Shown: one piece after another, positions 45,001 through 60,000 of the stretch
Numbering within the stretch: position 1 is the first letter of the stretch
Layout of the letters: each line of letters starts with the position of its first letter
DNA from: Opisthocomus hoazin
Lineage: Eukaryota > Chordata > Aves > Opisthocomiformes > Opisthocomidae
Length of the DNA: 64,000 bases
Assembly: GCF_030867145.1 (NCBI RefSeq)
Contig: NC_134434.1
Span: 3,286,001 to 3,350,000 of the forward strand
Direction: 5' to 3'
Position numbers and translations under genes: made by a program
Notes under the pieces: model-generated
Seen by the model: only the letters and a program-made list of their open reading frames with translations
What the model was told of the DNA's origin: nothing
The model's database searches: none

Positions 45001-48000
45001 AATGAGCTAAGTGAATGACAACCAATGGGGCAGAAACGGGAAGGTGCGCAGAGTACTCACAGATGTAGGTGCTCAGCAGCCGCCTGCTGAACTCTGAACT
45101 GTAGCTACTAGCTGAAGAGCTGGTCTCTGAAAAGAAAAGTCTTAGGCCAGTTAACACGCCATGGGGAAGGGGGGTATGTGTGGTCAGCCTGCCTCTATTC
45201 AAACAAGCCTCGTCCCTGTTGCTATGGAATTAGTGCAGAGCTCCCGTCGACAGTGAAATTAGCTCCCTGCTTCAGTGCTGACTGTCAGCAACTTATCCAG
45301 GGTGAGGGTGGAAGAGCTCTGTACCCCTCAATCCTTGTATCTGCATCAAGTGCTAGCACCCCAGCAGAAATCTCTTCTTTCCTTCCTAGTGCTCAGAGGA
45401 CATCCTCCTCTTGATCAGAAATAGAGTTATTAAACACATCCTCCCCATCCTTCCCCCACCGCCTGAAAAGGGTTTGTAAACACCAGAAATTGGCAATCAG
45501 AGAACAACTGAGCTGAAGCTGTTAACAGCAGGCACACAACAGTAATTGAAACAAGCAGAAGAGCTCTGGAAAGTTTCACCCATCCCCATGGCTGCCGATA
45601 GGGCCTGCCTGGCTGCGCACAAGGGACTGTTCCAGCACGGGAGCCTGCCCTCACAAGCAATGACTGTGGGCTGGCACATATTCCTCTGTCTGTGCATAAG
45701 AGATGGCTTTCTGCCCTCAAGGGCTTGTGGGCACAGGTCCCATGGCACGCGTGGGGTAGCTATCTCCTCCTCCCCCCACCAGAGAGCTTGGCAGCCAGGC
45801 CTAGCTCGGGTGGTCCAAGTTCATAAGCACCCCATGGGAAAGGCCTCAAGGCTCCTGTTGCCATGAGTTGGACAATAAGGAACTGAGTGCACACGGGATA
45901 AAGCACGATACCAGCTGGGCCAAAGAGACTCAGTGCCATGAGAGTGTCATTAGCCTGTTTCAGCTCATGTGGCATCCCTCATTGTCTGCTGGTGACAAGC
46001 CCTCCCTATTCTCTCCAGCCCACTGGCAAGAGTTACTTACCCTCCCCTTTTTCCCTTTTCAATTATGTGTTAATTTATTTACCACTCCTGGAGGATAAAA
46101 AATTAAAATACATCACCAGAGTCCGAGGCATTATGAACAGGTACGTGTGGGTAAGTCTGCTTACCTCTGGGATCTAAAGGAATATTGTATGTGTCCCCAA
46201 GAACTACAACGATTAGGCAGAGCAGAGAGAAAAGGGGAGGGAGGAGAGAGAAAAAGAAATGCAAAGTGCAAAAAGACAGGTTAGAGACCACCATCCCTTT
46301 GAGAACAAAGCAGATATTAACACAGAGCAGCCACAGGCAGCTACACAGGAAAGCAGGCAGGAGTCCCTCCAAGGCCACAAACAGATCTGGAGATCACAGA
46401 GGAAAGGCAGAGTCTAACCCTCCCCTGCTAGAGACACTGTTTGTACTTAGCAAGATACCTCACTCCAAATCAGTTCAAACCCACTTTCAAACAAAAGGAA
46501 AGCTTCCCCTCATGCCAGCAGCAGTTTACTGGTCCTTGAAATGACCTCCACAGCCCATATAACCTTCCCACGAACCTGAGTGAAGCCATCCTGCCCTCAC
46601 TCTGCACTTCAGCATCCCTGCACAGCTATACAGGGCCCTGCAGAGCCATTTAGTGGGCAAGAACAAGGGATTAGCATCACTGCATTTCACTGATCAACTT
46701 TGCTTTTGCTGCCACTTGAGGCAAATGTCACAGAAAAAACTGCATGTACTTCCCACCACTTGGGATCACTGTGGGAGCTATCTAACCCAGTTCCAGCCAC
46801 CCACACCTGAGCTAGCAACTGGAAGCTGTCATTAGAGAGCCATCACTGGGGACAAGTCACCTTCCCAAAGCAGACATCTCTGTTTGCAAAAGCAGCTCCC
46901 GCCTGAAACTTGCTTGCTCTAGGGTGATGTCAGGTCCACAGCTGGACAGTGACCACAACTTCACCAATATTCAGTAACCAGCATCAGTCATCCCGTGTTA
47001 GGTCAGGCCTAGCTTTTGGAGCAAGTGACAGAGCTGTTTCTGCATGAGAACAACATTGGCAGAGAGAGGGGGACATCTGGCAGCAGACAGTCCCTACAGC
47101 CTGATTGCAGATAGAGAGAACAGGATTTATGATACTCGGATTGTAGGTCATGTCCTGCATGGCTCTGAGGTACTACACCTCAGCCCAAGTTACCAGATCC
47201 GTTACAAATACACTGACTTCAGGCTTTAATAATTGAACAGACTGCAAAGAGGCATTTTTCTCAAGCTGTCTTCACACAGAAGACCTCTATAGTCCCTCTG
47301 TATCTGACAGGACAACAAGCCACAATTAGAAAATGGCTTATGTGTCATAGATATGGTCACATTTTGTTTTATGACCAATATAAAAAATAAAAAAAGCCTA
47401 TGCTACCTTCTGAATCAGCTCCTATGACAGATGTCTACCACAGGACAACATCTCAAGACTTTGAAACAACAGTGCTGACATCACCATTCAGGGAAGGATG
47501 TGGGAAACAGCTGGTTTCTCCAAGAATAAACTCAGACCACCTCTTTGGCCAAGGAGAGAGAGTCAAGTCCTGGGAGGCTCAGCACACCGAGGTTGCAAGT
47601 GGAGAGGGCACAAGGCATTGGCTAGAGGAGATGCGGCCAGAAGCAGAGACATCCTAGCTTGAGTTGATTTAGAACTGGCAGAATTTTCCAAGCAGGAATT
47701 GCAGACAAAAGTCTCGAGGCAGCTGTAAGCTTCTCCCCTCCTCTGCCCCTAATGGGCTCCCTAACCCTCTCCAAACAGCACGCAGTGGCCTGTGCCTCCT
47801 CAGGTATGCCCCCTGAATCTCCAGTTCTCCACCTCTCCAGCCTGCTCTATTCCAACTTAAAGCATGAGCTCTGCCAAGGCCGAGGGCTCACTAGAGAGCT
47901 GAGAGCTGCTGCTCTGCACAGAACCAAGAATCATGCTCTAGCTGATACGCAGGCAGCATCCTGTTACATGAGGCAGCAGCTCTCAGCTTCTGTTCCATAT

Positions 48001-51000
48001 ATTTCTTTCTGGAATCAGTCTCTTTAGCATCCTGGAGAGCAGAGCTAAAACTTGTCTCTCTGTTAGGGCACGTGGCACACGAACAGCTCAGGAGTCCCAG
48101 CCTGACCATGGCTGGTTGCTGTGGAGAATATTATTGCTGCCGCTGCTATGCTCTGACCAGAGGATGTGGCAGAGAAAGGCAGCGATTCATCGACACACAG
48201 CCTAATTAAAGCCAACTCAGCTGGACCAACCACCCTCACTCCAGTACGGTCACAGAGGACCAGCCCAGTGAAGCTAAACGACAAAGGCATCCTCTCTTGA
48301 TACCACAGAGCACATCAGCAATAAAGACCACCTCAAGAGTACCTGATAGGAGCAAGTGTAGAAGGTCAGCAGGGAAACTCTCTGCATCCCTTGGAGTTCT
48401 CCAGATAACCAACTACGTGGCCATGGCAGATCAGAGGACAAGACAAACCACAGGGTGAAGGACAGGAGGAGAACAAGCTCACAGTGCATGTTGAGGTTTG
48501 ATCTTTTTAGGGAAGATGTCCAGACAATTTGGGGAAGGAACTGCATGCCCAAACAAGCCCCACGCATGTATGTACCTTGCGATGCCAGCATGGCACCCGC
48601 TGTCTCCTGGAAATCCAACAATTGCTGTAGAAAAAGGATGGCCTGGAAGCAAGGGAGGGAAATTATGAGCAACCGACACTGCATCTCCTATGCTCTGCTA
48701 TTAAGGATCATGAAGGACCACTTGTCCTCCCACGCTTAAATGCCTTTAAGAAACAAATTACAGCTTAGCAAGCGCAACTAGCTAATCCCTCCACGAAAGC
48801 CAGTTAATAGCCTTTCCAATACCAAGGCATCTTAACTTAAAAAATTTCCCTAATGCTCTTTTTAAAACCTCTTCAGAACCTGTTTTTCACAAAAGATGGT
48901 TCAAATCATCGTCACATACATTGCTGGTGAGTTCATGAACTGTTCCATCTTTTGGCATGTTATATTCCTTGTCTGGATCATTCTAAGGAGGGAAAAGAGA
49001 GAGAGAGAATGTAAGCATCTCAGGAAATTGAAGGCATCTACAATATAACTGCTGCTGAAAGTGAGCTGTAGGCTTGTTTATCCAGCTTCTCTCAACATCC
49101 TCAGACCCAGCTCTTACAGGGCAATCTCCTAGTACTCAGAAATCACAGCTCCCATGCAACCTGCAGCTCAGAACCACAAGACTTTATACAGCATGTGACC
49201 ATCAAACATCAAGCTCACCCACTAGACAATGCATTCACCAAGCCCACCTTACACAGAGACAGTTTAACCTGAGTCCTCCAAAATTTTTCAGGTCAGCCAT
49301 TTTTCTTTCTTTTTAAATACGATTAAATTCCAAGATTGACTTGGTATCTGCAGAGGCCTGGAAGCTTATGTCACATTATTTGTAGTATGCCTGTTAAGGG
49401 TCTTAGGCAGAGGACTCCTGTATTTGAAATCAGCACCAAAAGTTTGGTATTTGCAGCTGACCATCCAAGGCGATTCAGCAAGCTCCTCCTTTAGTCAGAA
49501 ACTACATGGTCTCACGGAAAGCTGAAAGCTAAACTAGGGGTTCTGCTCAGAAAAACCCTCTTCCAAGCCTGCTGGTCTTGTCTGAGAGAACATTGAGGAG
49601 AATCCTACCTTAATGTTGTCTGCAAACTCTTCCAGTGCCTTCGCACCAGTGGTCTCCATGGAAGTGATCAGCCCTGGCAGTTTGTTCTTAGTGCCTGCTG
49701 CAGTTCCCTGGAATAGTTTCATAATGAATCAGAGAAGGAAAACAAACAGTATCTGAACTTTCATTCAGCACCTACCCTCCTTGATCCCCTAAACCACCAT
49801 CTCATTCTCAGTTCCTCATGTTCCAGGAGAATATGTACAGCACCATCAAGAATGTGTGAAATCCTGCATTCTTCAGCCAGCCAGGAAGGAAAGATGTTGT
49901 GACCTTCACGGTGACCAGGACTTGCTACCTTTCATGTTTCCTCTTATGTAGTACCTGATACAGGAGGTTGGTGCATCACAGTCACCAGCTGGAAGCAGAT
50001 GGAAAGGAGCCTTGCTAAACCTGGATGTTGTATTTGATACCTGGAGAACCCTGTGGCACGGTCCAAGCAGGCTCTCCTCAGAGCAGCCCATATTCCAGAT
50101 ATCAGTGAGCAGAGCCTAAACTAAGCTCAACAGTATCAGAGATGAAACACCTCAGAGGCCATACGTACAGTAGAATGATGTAGACAGTCCATTACTGGGT
50201 CGTGACTTCAACTGAAAAGAACTGCTTGAGAGATGCTGAGTTGCTGGTTCATCATCATAGAAAGGAGCAAGCTGCATTTGTCTCACTTCTAGTCCATGCT
50301 GGAGGACAGAACCTCCATGACTGTTCGAAGCCACTGTGATCATCCTTTCAAAAGGTCCTCCAGAGAGCCCAAGCCACAGGACCCTCTCCAAGCCCATCAT
50401 GCTTACCTGCAAGACCTGGTCAAATTCTGGCTTCATCTGCTTGAGATGCTTAAGGATGGGGAAGATTGTGAGCACAGCTGAATAGTCATGTCGGATGATG
50501 GCTTTCCGTGCAGCTGAGACAATGTTATCCCCCTCCACGATCAAGTTATCTAAGGACTCCTGCAACAAAGCCAGAGAGTCAGAAGGAAGCAGCATGACTT
50601 TTGCCCAGGCAGCACAAGGAGCTCAATCCAGGATACCCATTAAGGATACCAATTTAGCTGATGGGTCATTTGCAGTACTCAGTGAGTGACTCTGAGCACA
50701 CGTTTTCCAGGGCCTGTGCAGGCCTCGGTTCCCTGCACAGGACCTGGTGGACAATGCTAGCAGTGGTGGTGCTCTCGGGCAGCCACAGCAGGTGATGGAA
50801 TCCACATCCTCACAATGAAGAGGAAAGGAAAAAGACTATGTGTGTATCCTTCACAAGAGAAGCTAAGCAGAGAGGCTCAACTGACCTGGATGAGAGAATC
50901 AAAGGTCTTCTTCTGGTGGTGCTCTGGGACGATTTCTGTCAGGAGCTGGTATTCGCTCTGGGCCAGTTTGACAAAGGCACTAACGCAGTGAATGTACGCA

Positions 51001-54000
51001 TCAATCTCGATGTCGAAGACGTCATCCCTCCCTGTAAGGGCAAGACGGCTTTCAGAGAGAACAAAATTCGCACTGAGCTTCCAGCAGCTCTGCTCACTCC
51101 ATGGCCTTGGTTTACACAAGGAGCACAAGGTTGTTCTGGAAAAGGCAGTTCTGGCTTTGCACCCATCCTCTCATGAGAACAAGAGTTGTCATCTCACCAA
51201 ACCTGCCCCCTGGGTTTGTGCATGGGAAGCTACGCATACCCTGCAGGAGGCATGCAAAGTCATCTGCAGTTCAGGAAATAGGCACATCAGGACACCAGCT
51301 CTTTCCGGCCTCCTGACAGAAGGCAAGTTTGGAGCTCTTCTGGGATACACACTAAATTTAATCAAGGGCTTGAACACAGAGTACTAAACTCAGGAGGTGA
51401 ATTATTCAACATCTCTGCTTGTATTTTTAGAATTCCTTATCTCCATCCATCATGCAGATGAAGAACTGCCATTTTGCATCAACATTTCTGGGAAATCAAG
51501 GCTGTCCTGGAAGGGAGCCTCTTCCCACAGGCAGAAACAGAAGATAAAAAGCCAGCTGGATGAACATTTAAATCCTACGAAACAGGAATATCAGCACAGC
51601 TAGGTGAGCTATCTGCCACACAATGCTGCACATAAATGCCAATATTCAAGTCCTAGCATACACATCTCGGACAAAGATCCAGCAAAGAACTTACACAGTA
51701 GGCATGAGAAATGCTGGTATGATACAAGGGCCCGGACCAACTCACACCAACCACTAACTGGATGTGTTAGCAGAACAGAGACAAATGGACTTACACCATC
51801 CTGCACTACTCAGACCCCTGCAGCAACCATTGCAAGACATCAAGATTACACAGAGAGGCCTTCTCCAAGCTATAGGCTGCTGCTGCTTCCCTCCTCCCAG
51901 CAACATCTGTAACTTTTGATGGAGAAAGAACCAATTCTTCCCTACACTGAGAGTCCCTCATGTTGATCTTTTAAAAGTTATGGTCAGCAGGGGACACACA
52001 AACGTGATGTGGTTTTACAGACTGCCTATGGTGGTGAGTGGCCCACTGTATTGCATGCCACATGTGATCCCTTTCCTGTTTGCTTCACTCCAGCACCAAA
52101 CAAGCCAGTAGCTACCTACAGGAAAGTGCCCCTCAGCATGGTGACCACCAGTCTTTGGTTGGACAAAGTTGGGATTCCCTGCTTGAGGGCTTGGGATGTG
52201 TGTGATTAGTAGGAGTGCATTCTACCAAAAAGAGCCAGAGCTTCTTAGCCAGTGCAGGCCCATGCTCCAGGGCTGCCCACACAGATGAACAGCCACTGGC
52301 TACAAAACTACCGTGAAACATGCTGAAAAGAAGGGATGTTAGCCAGCTTGTTATGAAGTGACAACATGGTACTTACCAGCAGCCGGACCATGCTTGTCGC
52401 TCAGGGTATCGGAAAGGTGTTTAACTCGTAAATCATGCTCATGACCTAGTGAGATGTCAGCCGGCACAAACAGAAGGCGCAATTTATCCAGGGTGGTTAC
52501 AGCACAGATGCTCACACTGGCTGGAAGCCGCTTCAAGCTTGGTTTATTTGATGTGATGGATACTTTTTCTCCCTACACAGTCCCAGGAACGCTACCTGAC
52601 CAAATCCCTTTGTTGGACTATGTAGCGGTAGCAACCCTTTGAAACCTGATGAGAAGTGTGAACTAAGTCATTGCTGGGCCACAAGAGTCCCTTGAACCTC
52701 CTGCCATAATTTCTGAATTGGACAGCAGGCACTGGAAGTCCAATTTGTACCCACAGCCACTACAGATCCAAACTCAATGCCCATCTCCTGCTCAGCAGTG
52801 AGAATTTTTTTCCACCCAAATGAGTGATGTTAGTTACCATCTGGGATTTAGTAGACTACAGTGTAGGTGCTGAAGAGATCTACTTTAGAAGCATACACAG
52901 CAGGAGGCAGAAAGGTCTTACAGATGCTTTGAAGCAAGTGACCTCTTCTCCCTTATCTGGTACAACCTTTATGAGCAGAGGGGATCAGAATATGGAAGAC
53001 GACCATTTAGGTAGGTCTCCACAGAGAAGATGTACAGGCATGATGCACTGAACTAGATGGGGTCTGACACTTCAGCATCAGGTTTGGAAAGGTCACTAGG
53101 AAACCGAATGTCTCAAAGTCCAGGCAAAAAGAAAAGAGAAGAGAAACACCACAAGCAGATGTCATCAGAGGAGAGCTTCCATTAGCCAGGTGGCTATGGT
53201 GGGTCAACTGCTTTAAGATAACATTCCTCTCCACCTGTACTCATGTTTATGGAGACTTTGAAATTCAGACACTAAATTCAGAAAAATAATTTGGCCCTTC
53301 AGCATCTTCTTGGTTCGCTAAGGACAGCTGTACCTATCCAATGCTGTCCACCAAGCACTAGGGTAATGGAAGTCCCACCTGGAAAAGCAAGGCTGATACA
53401 CAGAGAAAGTCAAGGGTGAAGTAGCTAGAGCTGTGATTACCTTCCATAGGAATGAGGTTAGAGGCCCCCTTTTTCCCATCTAGACCATGCTGAGAGTACT
53501 GTTTCAGAAGGTTCTGAGCCTTACGGATCGTGCCTGTCACCAAAGCCAGAGAGAAGAGACAAGAAGACCTAGAAAATGAGTGAAAGAAAACAAACCCAGA
53601 ACACCAGCCCTCCACCAGCAAGTCACCTGGGCCCAGCAAGAGGATCCTGAGCCACAATGAGCATGCTCAGTACAGAAACGTGAACCCCAAACTCATGTCC
53701 AAGTCTGCAGATACAATGGCATTTCCAGGCTGTTTCCTTGCGTTGAGCAGGGATGGGCATGAATTCCAGAGCCAAGGTTACAGAATCAGGGAGTGCTCAA
53801 AACAGTTTGATGAGGTTGTACAGCTGGGTAAGAAAACTCGATCAGAGAAGGGAAGCAACAAAGCTCCCTCCCCTGTAATGAGTTTATTTAAGATGATACT
53901 CTGCATCCAAGCATCCAAGGTTTGTTGCTTTCCCTCAGCTGTAGAATCAGGTCTTTGCAGTACGGACAATTCCTGTCTGGCAACACGTTGCCTGCTCCCC

Positions 54001-57000
54001 AGAGCCACAATCGCAGCTGCTCGGTTAGAGCTGCAGAAAGAGGTGCCTTTCCGAGGGGTATTTTCTGAGCATGCTCAATATAGACCCATCAGGAGCCCCA
54101 CAGCCAAGACTAGGAATGATCTCTGGCATTACACGAAGCGATAAAAGGGTGACAACCTCTGGGCTCGAGAGAGAAATTGCAGCAGCAATTCCCATCACAG
54201 GAATCACAGAATAATAGATGCTGCCCACCCATGTCTAACTCGCATTAAGTCACTCTAATCCCCAAGACACCTCTTCTAAGGAACTGTAAATCAATTAAAA
54301 CCATGGAAAAAAAATAACACTGGGTTAAAAGATTTATACTTAACACACACAAAAAACAGACAGAACTGAACAAAAGCCAGTGCTGGATATACAGCCAGAA
54401 AGCACAAAACAAAGCATTAATGTGACAACTGAAGACTAAGCACTGTTTCCACATTAAAAGGTTAGTCGTCATGCAACAAGCTACAATTATCACAAGCACA
54501 CGGACACCCTCTCACAGCAGAGCTTTGCTGTTGCCTGCACAACAGGGAACAGAAAGTTTTGGGAAGGTAGGAGGAGTTTCTACAGGCGACCCAGATGAAG
54601 CAGAACCAGGCTAAGTAAATCAAGAAGGATCCAAGAAATAAAAATGCTGCTGCCAAAATTAAAATTGTTCTTCCGCTTTAAAGTAATAAATACTTCAAAC
54701 ATGCAGAAAATCCCTACTTCCACCAGTCACTGTAAGTCACAGTTCAGCCTGGAAATGAGTGCTGGCTGCCCAAATGCTGAGGACTGCTATCCTGAGGGGA
54801 AGCTCAAGTACACACTGCTGCAGAACATCATCCTGGGGTGCAGGACAGCTTCATCCCTTAAAGGGATACACGGCAGGGGAAGCAAACTTCAAGCCCCCCA
54901 GACAGCGCATCTCTAATGGGGCAAAACAGGAGAGAGAAGTTCCCACTGAATTACCAAATTGGCTTAACCTGGTGCGCTTACCAGATAACAGAACATGGTT
55001 CCTCAAGTGTAATGTTTCACTGGCAACATTTTTTTTCTACTAGTTCAGAGTGTTCTCAAGCACTTAGTAAAGAAAAATATCATATCCATAAATACATTCT
55101 TCTGGCAGGAAACTTCTCCCCTCTAGACCCACACCAGGGAGGTGGGAAGACTTACACCCTTTCTGTACTGATGCATTTGCTCCTAGCTTCTGCCGTATGA
55201 TCAAATCAGAGGGCTATGCCTCTTCTTCCAAGCTTCCCAATGCTATTCACACCTAACACTTCCACTTTATTCTTAGCTGCTTTCAGAAACCTCAAGAGCT
55301 TGGGCACAACAGCAAGTTCCTCTGAGCAAGCAGGGCTGTAGCAAGCTCTGGAGATAAGCACTAAGCTGCTTCTTACTGCTGTTACCATGGCCCAGAGCAG
55401 CTCAACCCAGGCACTGTTCTTCTACCTGTTCTTTCATCTTTCCCACTTTCAAATATCCAGGAGGAAGGGGAAAAAAATAATAAGAAAAGAGGGTAAATTG
55501 GTGTGAAAACCAAGCAGACAGAGTTCAACTGCTGCTGCTGTCAACAGGATCTCACTTCAGAGGTATGCAGTGCATGTCTCCAGAGCCCACCCCTGACAGT
55601 TTCTTCTCAGATGAGAGCTGAAACGCCTCTGCTGCATTTTATTTGCATAAGCACAATTACCTGTGCTTACACTGACACACACCGAGTGTTCATGGGCATC
55701 ACTTCAGTGCTGCTGTATCCCTCTCACTTAGCATCGTAATTAGGCTTTAACGGATTCTAGTGGAAGCCAAATGCTTTTGTTCCATGATTGTTTTCCCCTA
55801 TTAGGCAGGTAGCAAACCAAATGGGACTGTGTTTCAGCTACTAATGAAAACATCACATTCAAGCCAGGCAGTGATCAATACGGGAAGGGGAAGCAGGAAC
55901 AGGCTCTTTATGCTGCCACACACAGACTCCACAGCCTGCTTCCAGGCAGCACCTCACTGCTAGGTAAACTGGAGCATTAAGTAAACTGGAAAAGGGTTCC
56001 CTATAGCTTGAAAAGAACTCCAAAACACCCAAAAGCCAAAAAACACCTGAAACTTTTGCTCCTGTGGCCCAATTGTTAAATAAAGTGGCTTTTGGGCATA
56101 CAGGAGGCACAGTTTTCCAAATGCACATTGTCCTCCTGTTTCTTTCATTAGGCAGTTTTCTACCCAAGCAGAAGGGCAACACACCCTCTTTCCTTAAGCA
56201 CCAGCTGCAGGAGTCTGTATAAAACTGGCTAAAGCTCTCTGGGTTTTGCTTGTAGGCAGCCAGGCTGGCTTTCCCCACCTGCATCTTCTGGCTCTATTCT
56301 TCCCTGGCAATGCAGAGCTTCTGACCTACCTGCTGCTCTCAGGCCAACAACAGAGCATTGGGTCACAAGGAAGCAGTATTTTATGTGCCTATGTTTGCAG
56401 CAGGATGATGTGGGAATCTGAACACACTTGCCCGCTGAGACAGACTGCTGACATTTCAAACCACAAACTACTATAAAAAAAAGCACCCACAGATTGCTTC
56501 AGCAGTTCAACTTGACTTTGCAAGTTTCAGTTAAGAGGAGACAACTCTGCTTTAGAAGCATCCCCAGCAGCCAGATTTTCAACTGCATGCTGTAACAACA
56601 GGAGATCGCACAGGGTACACCAACAAACAAAACAGCAACAGAGATGAAGACCCTCTGAAACCACAAATGGATATGGAGCATGTTGTCCAGAATCCAACAC
56701 AGTACCTGAGAGAGAGCAGGAATCTCTGCCTTGCTACCCTTTCCCTAATACCTCACCTTCCCTTTAGCTATAGCCTCTCTTGCACTTTGCTTTGTGGGTA
56801 AGCAAGTTATAGCACATCAGATTTAGCTTGTTATTTATCCCTTGCAACAGGTTAAAGTGTGCACTGGGGTGTGCACTGGGATATTCTTCCTTAAGGACTA
56901 AGGAAATCAACTCACTTCTTGCACCCATGAGAAAACCCCTTTGTCTGAAACCCAGATTGGCAGAACTTGACTTTAATTACTGAAGCAATAGCACAGAAAA

Positions 57001-60000
57001 AAAATATCATTGTCCATAATTGAACAAGGACTAAAAGCAATGGAATTAAACACCACCAGATGAATATTGCTATAAAGAGGGCCACTGTGCCAGTGCAAAG
57101 AGCATGTAAGACCTCCACCTCAAGAGCTGTCCTCAAAAGCTGAAGGAACTGCAAAAAAAGCAGTGAATCTCTGCTCAAAGACTATTTTTTTTCCTCCATT
57201 TTTTATTCCAGTTAAGTTGAATTTCGTAGCCATAAGAGATGGCTGGTGTACGAGGTTTAACCACCCCTGTCCTTCAAGAGCTAAAGTCTGGTTCTGTGTT
57301 TTTGTTCACGGATGACTGGAGACAAATTAGCCACTACTTTTTCTTAAGATTAACAATACTGCCATAGATCATTTGAAATGCTCTCTCCTTCATACACTGT
57401 CAGCTCTGTAAGCACATTCAGACCATGCTCTGTGCCTTCTACCTGGCCCATCTCACAAACTCCAATTAAAGTGGGAAAAAAGAAAATGTCCTGGCAAATC
57501 TACAGCGGAGACATTCATCATGACAAGTAATTTTGGATGCCCAAATGCATCCATTTTGGAGGAGGCTTTTTTGTAAGGAACAAATGTTTGTCCTCTCAAA
57601 TGTGTGGGCTCCTTTGTGTACTCTCTCTGTGAGCATCCTAAACTCATTTAAAAAATCCTAGTGATTTTTTTTTAAATCTGCCCATGAAAAAGAATATCCT
57701 CCATCTGTAAGTATTTACCTAGAGCACAGGGAAGATGTTACCATTTGGCAGGGTGCTCAGAAATGTTTGCTGACCATGCTGACTTCACAGCAATCAAAAT
57801 CCACGGATGTTTTCAGTATCAGGTGATAACTGAGAACTGCGGACCAAATCTGAAGCATCCGCAACATGAGTTCCCCACGGCTCAACTACAGATCCCCACC
57901 TGGCATCTTTCTAGTAGAGAGCTACTGAGCCAGGCAAAAATAACTTCTACCTATTGTAATCATGCTGGTGGGCAGGAGCCACTGTTCAGGAGCTGAACAC
58001 AAATGACTGCCATCATGCTTAGGAGCAATTCTAAACACTGTTTTCCTGCCATCTGCAGCACAGCTAGTTCTCCTTAGCAGGAGGATATTGTCCTCTACAT
58101 GTCTCCCAACACTGGGGGCAAATCCTTACCTGCCAAACTCCAGAGGAAAGCCAAGTGTGGGGCAAGACACCCTCTTGTCAGGTGGCTTTCTGCTGACAGG
58201 AAAATCCACTGAAATTCACTGACTGCATTCACCAACTGCAGCTTGCACATCAGCTTTCAGGAACAGCTCCAGGGCACAGCAGCAATGGCACAGATTGATT
58301 TTAAAAGACCAGAGGGGTGATCTCTGGATGTCACAGCCTTTCCCAGGCAGCCCTCCCTCTCCAAATATCCCAGGCACACCCTCTGCTTTAGCAAGAAGAG
58401 GCCCAGCAAAGCCTCTCCACACACAGAAGTGAAGAGAGTGAGCACCAGGGCCAGCACACGCACACAAAGACGCACATTACCTGGGATGAGGACTGCATTC
58501 ACATCAGGATTATAAAAATAAACACAACACAATTAAAATGGATATTTCTTTTCCTCCCTTTCCCCATCCCATCCATTCCCAGTCCCTACCCACATTTCTT
58601 CTTAATTTCATGAACCCAGTAAGAATATTTGGACAACGCAGGAAAAAAATATTAGGATGGGAGAGTACTGGCCAAGTAAACCCACAGAAATATGAACTTT
58701 TCTGACATTCATCACTATTACAGAGGAGACAACAGGGTGCTGTGACACACAGAGGGACAATATCACTGTGCTGCCGTGGGAGGTACGTGCTAGCTTTCAC
58801 TGGCCCTCCTCCTGGCCCTGCTCCCACTAGATGGCACAGATGGGAACTCCAGCTCTGGTACACCGGAGTGACCAGCCTCACCAGCTGCAGAAAATGCAGC
58901 AAAACTCCATTATGAGGAGAGGTGGAATAACCCACCAGCCACATTCATAGCTCTTCCAAAGACAGGCTGAGGCAAAAGCTTTAACAGCCTTTCCAAAATT
59001 CAGACAACTTTGGATCTTGTTTCTGTAGGCACCTACCTAGTCTCCATCTCAACTCCTGATGAGTTCTTGGTTTCCTAGCACAATAATAATGTAGTCATAA
59101 CTAATGATTAAAGTGATATGTTTTATCAGATCCAAGTTTTCTATTTTGCTGTGGCACCATCTATATTCCATGTTCCAAGGTTGAGGACAGGTGTTCTCAG
59201 ATCATATCCTTTTATAGCCCTCTCAGGTCTCTTCACTCTTTAGTTACAGCAATGGCCTTTTCTCTGCCTGTACACAGGACCCCCCTCCGCCCTTTACACT
59301 GCCCAGAGAACAGACCTGATGACTTGACAGAGACAGAAAATGTCTGTAATCTCAATGCTGAATCCAGAGCAGAGAAGAGGTGCTTATCTCTGAAATCTCA
59401 ACGCTGCTCCTGTCCTAAAAGCATATTTTAGACACAGAGGCTACCCCAGCAGTGAGAAGGCCTGCAGATATGTGTTCCATACCTGGGCAAGACGATACAC
59501 AGTACAGTGATCCCCCCCTCCAGGGACTCACCCGGTCTCTTGATTGGCTTCTTGGTGGGGGTGTCCTTCCTTTTGTTCTGAATGGCAGGGGAATACGGCA
59601 CCCCCGAGGAGGAGCTGTTCTTACGGAAATGGTCTTTCAGCCCCTTGATGGAGCGGTCGAGCTGGACAGAGCGGATTTGGAAGTAAACAGTCATGAAATC
59701 TATGGGGACAAGGTAGAAACAAGATTGTAAGGAAACGGGGAACACTATACGGTAAACCAAACCTTTCCTGAAACACTCTGTGCCCCTGAGTGGACTTACA
59801 AGCCTTGATACGCTACCCCAAGTAAGTGTTTTTCCCTCCCAGAGATTCTCCTGTTTTCCTCAAAAACTTCCATCTTCCTTCCCCTGCAGTATTCATTCCA
59901 GCCCTCTCGCCACACACAATATTAAGTCTGTGCACCACTACCAATAGCACATTAATTGTGGAACTGATGGGAGACATTCACGCAAGACATTGTCAATTCA

